In this document: positions 1 to 5,597 of the stretch, in pieces
How positions within the stretch are numbered: position 1 is the first letter of the stretch
How the letters are laid out: every line of letters starts with the position of its first letter
Origin: an uncultured Verrucomicrobiota bacterium
Lineage (GTDB): Bacteria > Verrucomicrobiota > Kiritimatiellia > RFP12 > UBA3636
DNA: 7,357 nucleotides
Reading direction: 5' to 3'
Assembly (NCBI GenBank): GCA_946534745.1
Contig: CAMNDA010000200.1
Span: 1-7,357 of the forward strand
The notes under the pieces: generated by a model
Seen by the model: only the letters and a program-made list of their open reading frames with translations
Databases searched by the model: none
Told to the model about the DNA's origin: nothing
Position numbers and translations under genes: made by a program

Positions 1-170
1 AGCGGCGTCTCCACGTTGCACGAGACGCCGCCGATGCGGAACGCGCCCGGATGGCGGCGCGACTCGCCGCAGAGCAGCGCGAGCGCGGCGACGTCGTCGA
101 CGTCGCCGCAGAAGTCCGTCTCGAGGACGACGGTCGCGCCCGTGCGGGCGGCGAGGGGCTCGGGCTTCAT
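1..170 (-). CDS. Nucleoside hydrolase family protein, N-terminal fragment (cut by the window edge)
   Basis: Read leftward from the ATG at 170, this frame stays open to the window edge and gives the first 56 residues. Residues 14-30 carry a hydrophobic strand followed by ETDFCGDVDDVAAL. This matches the metal- and ribose-binding aspartate loop of nucleoside hydrolases, in the common bacterial variant D-x3-D-x-D-D (D19, D23, D25, D26) rather than the classical DPGxDD. Residues 45-54 (FRIGGVSCNV) fit the second strand, where classical members have a 'TTVxGN' segment. Such enzymes cleave the N-glycosidic bond of ribonucleosides in salvage; many environmental members have unknown substrates. No signal peptide is visible, so a cytoplasmic product is likely. 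The start overlaps the stop of the upstream beta-helix gene (ATGA) and has no Shine-Dalgarno sequence, which suggests translational coupling. The family call is fairly firm; the substrate cannot be assigned from this fragment. Confidence 0.75.
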   Translation of the reverse strand, partial: MKPEPLAARTGATVVLETDFCGDVDDVAALALLCGESRRHPGAFRIGGVSCNVETP

Positions 171-2527
171 CGCAGGACCAGGATCGTCGGGGGTTCGCCG
201 AAGTGCTCGTAGCAACCGACGTCGGGCGCGCCGTTGAAGACGCGGGGACGGCCCGCGAGGTCGCGCGCGCCGGCCATCCAGTCGCAGAGGACGCCGGCGT
301 TCGTGAGCGGCGACTTCGCCTGGGGCCGCCAGTCGTCCTTCGCGACGTCGGCGAAGCGGATGCCCTTCCCGTTGTGCGCGTCGGCGAGGGCCGTGAGGCG
401 GGCCGATTCGCCGGAGGCGTCGGCGGCCAGGATCGCCGCGATGTCCGTATTGGCGCTCCCGCCCTCGATCACCGTATTGGCGATCCGGATCTGGGCGGAC
501 AGGGCGGACCCCGGATGGTAGTAGAGTCCGGGCGCGCCCTTGAACTTGGTGTTGAAGGGCCAGTCGGTCTTGGCGACGTTGCCCCAGAAGACGCAGTTGG
601 TGATTGCGGGCGTCGACGAGGAGTCCATGTCGAACGCGAGGCCGCCGACGTTGCGGATGAAGGAGCAGTTGTAGAGCGCGGGCATCGCGTCGCCGTTCAT
701 CTTGAACGGGAGTCCGTTGTCGACGAAGAGCGTACTCGTCACCTTGCAGAACTCGGGCTTCGCCGAGGAGTAGAGCGGCATCAGGGCGCTCGTCACCGGC
801 GTCGTGGTGCCCGAGACCACGCAGCGGTCGACCCAGACGCGGGCGCGGAAGAGGGCGCTGTTCTGCACGGCGAGCTCGTTGTCGCGGACCGTGCAGCCGA
901 CGAGGCGGATGGCGCCGTTCGCGAACTCGTCGTTGTTGAGCCCGTGGGCGGTGCCGACGATGCCGAACGGACCGATCGACTGGTTCTTGAAGACGCAGTC
1001 CGACGCGGTCATGAAGCTCGTGGCGGAGATCGAGGTCTGGCGCCGCACGGAGGTGTCGACGTAGCAGGCGTCGAAGGTCGATCCCTCGACCCACAGGGCG
1101 CCGTAGATGGCGCCGCCGGCCCCCCACATGTCCTCGGTGGAGGGGACGCCGCAGCGCAGGAACGTGCAGCCGCGGACGAGGGCGTAGGCGGACGGGGCGT
1201 CGTAGCCCGTGTGCGACGAATCGAGGGCGAAGATCGCGCCGCCGTACCGGCCCGTGCATTCGATGAAGTCGCAGTCGAGGATCTTCGCGGTTCTCAGGGC
1301 GTCTCCGTCGAGCTTGATCGCGCCTCCCTGCGAGTTGCTTCCGCTCTTGAACGTCAGTCCCTGCACGACCGTTCCGGAGCCCGTGATCCGGAGCAGCCGG
1401 TTCGACGACCCGCCGTCGAGGATCGTGACGTCCCTGCCCTTGCCGTCCTTCGCGACGATCGTGAGGTTCGCCGCGGAGACGTTGATCGCGGACGTCGCCG
1501 TGTAGTAGCCCTTGGCGACCAGGACCGTGCTGCCCGGGGACGCGTTCTCGATCAGGGCCTTGAGCGTGTCGAAGTCGCCCGCGGGAAGGACCGTGAACGC
1601 GACCGACGTTGCGGCGGTCTTCCCCTGGTCGGTCTCGATCGTCACCTCGCAGACGTAGTCGCCCTCGGCGAGGTTCGCGATCGCGAACGAGGCCGTCGCG
1701 CCGGTCTGGTGCGCGGCCAGCCCGGTTTCGCGGACGACGTCCAGGCCCTGGACGAGGCGGTAGGAGACGGTGTAGTACGAGGCGGGATTGCAGTCGATGT
1801 CCGTGCCCATCACGACGCCCGCGAGCGTGACGGTCGCGCGCATGCGGGCCGTCGTGGCGGAGACGGAACCGATCGACGGATCGACGGGCGCCTGGCCGCC
1901 CGTCGCGATCTCGCGCACCTGGATCGCGTTGAGGAAGGGATTCCCGTCCGTGTACTTGAATGTGAACGACTCGGTCGCGGTCTGGGCCGTGAAGGTTCCG
2001 ATCATCGTTCCGCCGTAGGTCCAGGACCCTCCCGCATTGGCGAAGATCGTGTCGCTGCCGGGCGCCCACATCGTGGTATGGGACGGGGCGGTGCCATGAG
2101 TGGCGTCCCAGCTGGCGAGGATCAGCTGGACCAGGTAGGTCGATCCGGGCGTGAGCCGGTTCAGCCGCAGGGTGTGTTCCCCGATCGTCGCCGAGTACCA
2201 GCCATGCGCCAGCAGATTGGAGTAGGCGGGCTCCAGACCGGCGGGAGGAACGCTCTGGCCGTTGTTCAAATACCAGCTCCAGTTGCCCTCGAAGGCGAAG
2301 TCGCCGGACTGGGAGATGTCCTGGCGTCCGGCGAAGGGAACCGTGTTGACCGTGTTGGTGACGCCGTTTCCGTTCGACTGGCAGTATGCGTAGACGAGCG
2401 TTCCGTTGGTGGCCACCGAGTCGCCGGACTTCGTCATCCCCGTTCCGGCCCAGGAGACGTCCGTCGCGGCGCCTGCGGCGAATGCGAGAAGGACGGTGGA
2501 AAGCGTCAGAAGGGTCTTGGATTTCAT
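167..2527 (-). CDS. Secreted modular right-handed parallel beta-helix protein with choice-of-anchor Q-like C-terminus
   Basis: This is a 786-residue protein. Residues 1-21 form a signal peptide (MKSK, a hydrophobic run, then AAGAA). About 22-207 look like a beta-sandwich, possibly carbohydrate-binding, ending in NPFLNAIQVREI. About 213-315 look like an Ig/fibronectin-like domain. About 316-700 form a right-handed parallel beta-helix, opening with a segment on a multi-residue entry (TLKALIENASPGSTVLVAKG) and continuing with coils such as GGAIKLDGD, CDFIECTGRYGGAIFA, CTFLRCG and CSFIRN. About 737-774 (SPLTNAG, then DLAGRPRVFNGAPDVGCYE) match the choice-of-anchor Q pattern. The chain ends in TILVLR. 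The beta-helix fold occurs in polysaccharide lyases and adhesins; no catalytic residues could be assigned, so adhesion or glycan binding at the cell surface is inferred. The start at 2527 was chosen over an in-frame ATG at 2599 because it has GGGAG six bases upstream and begins the signal peptide, while the longer form would run into the promoter. The nucleoside hydrolase gene follows with an ATGA overlap. Confidence 0.9.
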   Translation of the reverse strand: MKSKTLLTLSTVLLAFAAGAATDVSWAGTGMTKSGDSVATNGTLVYAYCQSNGNGVTNTVNTVPFAGRQDISQSGDFAFEGNWSWYLNNGQSVPPAGLEPAYSNLLAHGWYSATIGEHTLRLNRLTPGSTYLVQLILASWDATHGTAPSHTTMWAPGSDTIFANAGGSWTYGGTMIGTFTAQTATESFTFKYTDGNPFLNAIQVREIATGGQAPVDPSIGSVSATTARMRATVTLAGVVMGTDIDCNPASYYTVSYRLVQGLDVVRETGLAAHQTGATASFAIANLAEGDYVCEVTIETDQGKTAATSVAFTVLPAGDFDTLKALIENASPGSTVLVAKGYYTATSAINVSAANLTIVAKDGKGRDVTILDGGSSNRLLRITGSGTVVQGLTFKSGSNSQGGAIKLDGDALRTAKILDCDFIECTGRYGGAIFALDSSHTGYDAPSAYALVRGCTFLRCGVPSTEDMWGAGGAIYGALWVEGSTFDACYVDTSVRRQTSISATSFMTASDCVFKNQSIGPFGIVGTAHGLNNDEFANGAIRLVGCTVRDNELAVQNSALFRARVWVDRCVVSGTTTPVTSALMPLYSSAKPEFCKVTSTLFVDNGLPFKMNGDAMPALYNCSFIRNVGGLAFDMDSSSTPAITNCVFWGNVAKTDWPFNTKFKGAPGLYYHPGSALSAQIRIANTVIEGGSANTDIAAILAADASGESARLTALADAHNGKGIRFADVAKDDWRPQAKSPLTNAGVLCDWMAGARDLAGRPRVFNGAPDVGCYEHFGEPPTILVLR

Positions 2528-2533
2528 GGTTCG

Positions 2534-2538
2534 CTCCC
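2534..2538 (-). promoter_or_regulatory. Ribosome binding site of the beta-helix gene
   Basis: GGGAG on the minus strand lies six bases before the ATG at 2527. It supports that start over the in-frame ATG at 2599. Confidence 0.7.
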
Positions 2539-2561
2539 GGCTACGGGTTGCCTGGTCGGGC

Positions 2562-2577
2562 GAACGCGACGACGTTC
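2562..2577 (-). promoter_or_regulatory. Small stem-loop in the leader of the beta-helix gene
   Basis: GAACG and CGTTC form a five-base stem around a six-base loop, centred about 42 bases before the ATG. It is short and could be chance in GC-rich DNA. It is listed because the neighbouring secreted-protein gene has a much stronger palindrome at the same relative place (5386-5401). Confidence 0.25.
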
Positions 2578-2594
2578 CCCGCCACGAGTCCGGA

Positions 2595-2651
2595 ATCATA
2601 GTGCATCCGGCCTTGCGACGGTAGGGACGGCGCGGCCAAAAATGGGTAAAT
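2595..2651 (-). promoter_or_regulatory. Promoter region of the beta-helix gene, with the shared 35-bp upstream element
   Basis: The minus strand carries a T-rich block (ATTTACCCATTTTTGGCCG from 2651), then CGTCCCTA at 2629-2622, then a -10-like TATGAT at 2600-2595. TATGAT ends 67 bases before the ATG. The first 35 bases (2651-2617) align without gaps to the region upstream of the 884-residue gene, with 24 identities. No good TTGACA sits 16-18 bases before TATGAT. An alternative reading takes TTTACC as the -35 with a 17-base gap to conserved TCCCTA, which would point to a non-housekeeping sigma factor. That it is a promoter region is well supported by conservation; which hexamers are used is unsettled. 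Confidence 0.6.
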
Positions 2652-2699
2652 CCGATGGCGGACCCCCGTTGGTCGCCCAGGCGTCATTTCCGCCGATGC

Positions 2700-5354
2700 C
2701 TACTTGACGATGATGATCGTGCCAAGGACCGGACCGAACGTGTATTTCCCGTCGCCCCTCGCGGAGAGGCTCCAGATCCCCGAGCCGGGCGGCACGTCGC
2801 CCTCGAACGCCAGCCGGGGCGCGCCGTGCACGCGACTGGCCGTAAACGCCGTGGCGGCGGGGTTGTGCGAGTACGTCGCCAGGTTCTCCGGATCCGTGAT
2901 CGTGAACGTCGCGCCGGGTGCGAACGTGAGACGGTCGGGGAACGCCTCGAAGCGGCCCGCGAACAGGTCCGCGCACTTGGCGCGCACGGCGTTCGTCACC
3001 GTGACCGCGATGCCGCCCCCCGTCGCGGCCTTCAGGGCTCCGGAGCCCGCGAACGTGGAGACCGTGATCGGGGTATCGTCCGGCAGTTGCAGCGTCGCGC
3101 CGTGCTCCACGCGCACGGGCGTGCCGGACGGCACGACGCCGGCCGTCTTCGCGCAGAGCGTCCCCGACTCCACCGCGATGCCGCCCGTGGTCGTGTTGGC
3201 GGCGTAGAGATGGAGATCGTACGTCCCTCTCTTGATCAGCTCGCCGCCCAGTCCCGCGTTGTCCGAGAGCACGAGCGCGCACTCCCAGCGCGTCGTGCGG
3301 TCGGGGCTCTCCACGTACGCCTTCGCGTTGTCGCCGTAGCCGCAGCCGCGCGAGGTGAGAACGACCCGCGCGTGCCTCTTCGCGTCGTAGTCGTACTCGG
3401 CGTAGGCGCTCGCGCCCCAGCCGGTCTCGTCCTCGAACACGATGCGCGCGGGGCCGATGTAGACGGCGTTCGTGTAGTCCCCCTCGGTCGGCAGAGCGAT
3501 CGACTCCACGCCCTTCCCGGACGGCGACTCGAACGAGAACGGCATGTGGCTCGCTGGGTCGTTTCCGGTGGATTCCGACGTGTCGATGACAAGGCCCTTC
3601 TTCCAGACGACGAAATGGCCGGGGTTGGCGTCGTAGTAGTTCGCACTGCCCTGCGAACCGCCGGTCCAGTCGTAGCCCATCGTCGGCATCAGCGTTCCGC
3701 CGTCGGCGTTGACGGTGATGAGGGAGGCCGCGCCGGCGGACCTGTGCTTGAAGAACCGCGCCGCCTTCACCGTCGCGCCGTCCTTCACGTTGAACACGTT
3801 CGTGGAAACGGTTCCGCCGCCCCCGCCGAACCGCAGCGTCTCGGTCGCGAGAAGAGTCCCTTCGCCCGACACCGTGACGTCGGAGTTCCCGCCGTAGTCG
3901 CCAACGTAAAAGCGCGCGGACTGCCCGTCCTGCGCGACGCGCGTGTCGTTCGTGCCGCCGCTCACGTGGAACACGGCCGAACCGCCGCGGCCGGCGCTCA
4001 GCGATCCGCCGTCCAGCTTGAACCGCCCGCCCGTCTGGACGAAGCTGCCGAAGCTGCCGGCCTGCTCCGCGACATGCACGTGGTTGCTCGCGTAGGCTTC
4101 GCCGCCCGACAGGGACCAATGCCCGACGCTCGTGGCGGCGGCGCCGACGGCCGTGTTGTCCGTCACGCCCAGGATGCCGCCCGTCTGCCGGACCGCACCC
4201 TGCCTGTTCGCGTCGGACCCCGCGCGGAGCCGGTGGAACAGCGTGTGTCCGCCGCCGATCCAGGCGGAACTCCCGCCATTGACGCCGAACCCGCCGGCAT
4301 AGACGCGCGACGCCGTGCTTGTCATCGCGAGCTGTGTGCCGCTGTTCACATAGACCCACTTGTTGACCGCCACGTCGCCGTTCAGGAAGAGGCTGCCGGT
4401 GTTCGCCGTGTTGAAGGCCATGTTCCCGTCGCCGGTGATCGGGCCGTCCAGGCACAACGCCCTCGGCGCGCTCGCCTCGAACGTCACGTAGCCGTCCTTG
4501 GTCGCTCCCGCATGGTTCGACAACCGGATCGGGCCGGTGATGCGGTTCGTGCCGGACCCCGCCACGGCCTTCGTCCCGGCAAAGAAGGTGAACGCGGAGG
4601 GAATGTCCCGCTTCGTTTCCCAGAAGGCCACGTTGCTGGCGTTCGTGACCACGTACGTAACGGACGCGGCGCTATCGACGTTCCCCTGGAAGACGATCTG
4701 CCCGTTGCGCGCCTCCACCGTGCCGGGGCCGCTCACCGTGGCGCCGTTCAGCATCCACTGGCTGCTGCCCGTCGCGTTGCAGATGCGCCGGAGCGTGTGC
4801 CCGTTCAGGTCGATCGTGCCGGCGCCCCACCGGTAGTCGCACTCGATCGTGGCGTCGGCGGCGAGGCCGAGTACGCCCAGCAGGCCGTCGTCGGAGCCGC
4901 TGCCGGAGGAGGGCAGGAAGCGGAACGCGCCCTTGCCGTCCACGCCGTCGCCGGCGATCGTCAGCTCGTGCGCGCTGAAGAGCCCGGCGGTCTGGCTCGC
5001 CCCGTGCGGCGTCTTGAGGTAGAACGTCGCGCCGCTTGCCACGACGACGGGCGCGGTATCGCCGAGCGCACGAAGGCGGGTGATGGAGAGCGTGCCCTCC
5101 TCGACGACCGCCGTGCCCGCAAACTCCGGCGAAACCGCCGTCAGCACCGCCTCGCCGGCCCCTTTCTTCACGAGCCGCGCGTAGTTGCCGATCGCCGTGT
5201 CGACCGTGTACGTCTCGCCGGCGGCGGCCGTCACGACGAAATCCGTTCCGTCCGCGACCGCGCTGCCGGCCAGCGCCGGGCGCGGGGCGAGCAGCGTGCA
5301 CGACGCGACGGTCGCCGCGAGGGCGACGGCGTTCCTCCTTGCGATGCGTTTCAT
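2700..5354 (-). CDS. Secreted glycine-rich autotransporter-repeat-like (PATR-type) surface protein without beta-barrel
   Basis: This is an 884-residue protein. Residues 1-29 form a signal peptide (MKRIARRN, hydrophobic run, then RPALA). Residues 60-90 (LVKKGAGEAVLTAV, then TAVVEEGTLSI) and 706-732 (ELIKRGTYDLHLYAANT, then GGIAVESGTL) are passenger-associated transport repeat-like units. Residues 388-500 repeat QTGG, LSGGE, QTGGRF, VSGGTN and VSGEGTL, the TGG/SGG ladder of large beta-solenoid passengers. Residues 630-681 (YIGPARIVFED, GWGASAYAEYD, VVLTSRGCGYG) resemble the 'GGxGATAxA ... VTNxGxGY' strand module of many repetitive surface proteins. There is no C-terminal beta-barrel; the protein ends WSLSARGDGKYTFGPVLGTIIIVK-like, with the last six residues TIIIVK. 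A structural or adhesive role at the cell surface is inferred. The start at 5354 was chosen over an in-frame ATG at 5474 because it has a perfect AGGAGG six bases upstream and begins the signal peptide. Confidence 0.9.
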   Translation of the reverse strand: MKRIARRNAVALAATVASCTLLAPRPALAGSAVADGTDFVVTAAAGETYTVDTAIGNYARLVKKGAGEAVLTAVSPEFAGTAVVEEGTLSITRLRALGDTAPVVVASGATFYLKTPHGASQTAGLFSAHELTIAGDGVDGKGAFRFLPSSGSGSDDGLLGVLGLAADATIECDYRWGAGTIDLNGHTLRRICNATGSSQWMLNGATVSGPGTVEARNGQIVFQGNVDSAASVTYVVTNASNVAFWETKRDIPSAFTFFAGTKAVAGSGTNRITGPIRLSNHAGATKDGYVTFEASAPRALCLDGPITGDGNMAFNTANTGSLFLNGDVAVNKWVYVNSGTQLAMTSTASRVYAGGFGVNGGSSAWIGGGHTLFHRLRAGSDANRQGAVRQTGGILGVTDNTAVGAAATSVGHWSLSGGEAYASNHVHVAEQAGSFGSFVQTGGRFKLDGGSLSAGRGGSAVFHVSGGTNDTRVAQDGQSARFYVGDYGGNSDVTVSGEGTLLATETLRFGGGGGTVSTNVFNVKDGATVKAARFFKHRSAGAASLITVNADGGTLMPTMGYDWTGGSQGSANYYDANPGHFVVWKKGLVIDTSESTGNDPASHMPFSFESPSGKGVESIALPTEGDYTNAVYIGPARIVFEDETGWGASAYAEYDYDAKRHARVVLTSRGCGYGDNAKAYVESPDRTTRWECALVLSDNAGLGGELIKRGTYDLHLYAANTTTGGIAVESGTLCAKTAGVVPSGTPVRVEHGATLQLPDDTPITVSTFAGSGALKAATGGGIAVTVTNAVRAKCADLFAGRFEAFPDRLTFAPGATFTITDPENLATYSHNPAATAFTASRVHGAPRLAFEGDVPPGSGIWSLSARGDGKYTFGPVLGTIIIVK

Positions 5355-5360
5355 GGGGAG

Positions 5361-5366
5361 CCTCCT
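5361..5366 (-). promoter_or_regulatory. Perfect Shine-Dalgarno of the 884-residue gene
   Basis: AGGAGG on the minus strand lies six bases before the ATG at 5354. It fixes this start and shows that canonical ribosome binding sites are used here, in contrast to the two coupled genes, which have none. Confidence 0.9.
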
Positions 5367-5385
5367 GGCAGGGTCGGGTTTCCGT

Positions 5386-5401
5386 TCGTCCGCGCGGACG
5401 A
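5386..5401. promoter_or_regulatory. Perfect 16-bp palindrome in the leader of the 884-residue gene
   Basis: TCGTCCGCGCGGACGA reads the same on both strands and is centred about 40 bases before the start codon, just downstream of the likely transcription start. It could be a repressor operator or, in RNA, part of a hairpin, though a perfect palindrome lacks a natural loop and so fits a dimeric DNA-binding protein better. GC-rich sequence makes chance palindromes more likely. Confidence 0.4.
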
Positions 5402-5422
5402 TGCCCGCGCCGGACGCCCCCG

Positions 5423-5480
5423 ATTCTACGCCCGCCCGCCCGCGGGAGGATAGGGACGAAACGGGCGAAAACAAGTAAAA
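5423..5480 (-). promoter_or_regulatory. Promoter region of the 884-residue gene, with the shared 35-bp upstream element
   Basis: The minus strand has TTTTACTTGTTTTCGCCCG from 5480, CGTCCCTA at 5458-5451, and a -10-like TAGAAT at 5428-5423. TAGAAT ends 68 bases before the ATG. The layout matches that upstream of the beta-helix gene: 24 of 35 bases identical over 5480-5446, seven of the eleven differences transitions, and CGTCCCTA starting 104 bases before the start codon against 102. As there, TTTACT-17-TCCCTA could instead be the core promoter. Confidence 0.6.
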
Positions 5481-5544
5481 CAGGAAGCCCCCCCGCCGCC
5501 CGGCTCTGGGAGGACTCTCCGCGCCATGCTTGACGCGGGCGGAT

Positions 5545-5593
5545 TCTTGTCGTCTTGCGTCTTGCCCGATGCCAGGCGCCGGACGCCAGACGA
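5545..5593. repeat. Heptanucleotide-period array forming an imperfect inverted repeat
   Basis: Seven 7-base units run in register on the plus strand: TCTTGTC, GTCTTGC, GTCTTGC, CCGATGC, CAGGCGC, CGGACGC, CAGACGA. The two halves are near complements: 5551-5565 pairs with 5578-5592 at 13 of 15 positions on the plus strand, counting one G:T. It begins five bases after the stop of the 472-residue gene. In the transcript it could fold and cap that message's 3' end, but no T-run follows, so a classical intrinsic terminator is unlikely. The rest of this 243-base gap (5481-5544) holds a run of seven C and nothing else recognisable. Confidence 0.65.
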
Positions 5594-5597
5594 AATC

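Noticed and set aside
2657..2694. Terminator after the 884-residue gene (GGCGGA / TCCGCC)
   Set aside because: Only six base pairs around a 26-base loop, and the T-rich stretch beyond belongs to the conserved upstream element of the next gene.
203..2707. 834-codon open frame on the plus strand, opposite the beta-helix gene
   Set aside because: Its product is an Arg/Val/Asp/Gly-rich shadow without domains, signal peptide or ribosome binding site. High GC removes stop codons opposite a real gene; the minus-strand reading has clear domains.
2703..2780. Type IX secretion C-terminal domain on the 884-residue protein
   Set aside because: The last residues (TIIIVK) loosely resemble such ends, but the GxYxxxxxxG-type core motif is missing.
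2596..4455. 619-codon minus-strand frame overlapping the 884-residue gene
   Set aside because: Arg-rich out-of-frame shadow running across the stop and the promoter of the next gene.
2655..5453. 932-codon open frame on the plus strand, opposite the 884-residue gene
   Set aside because: Same reasons: a low-complexity Arg/Ala/Val composition antisense to a well-supported gene with a signal peptide and perfect Shine-Dalgarno.
5355..5474. Longer N-terminus for the 884-residue protein (ATG at 5474)
   Set aside because: It would put 40 residues before the signal peptide, bury the AGGAGG, and overlap the promoter element.
5551..5592. Intrinsic terminator of the 472-residue gene's operon
   Set aside because: The hairpin is there, but it is imperfect and followed by ACAAGAATCC on the transcript strand, with no T-run. 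Kept only as a repeat.
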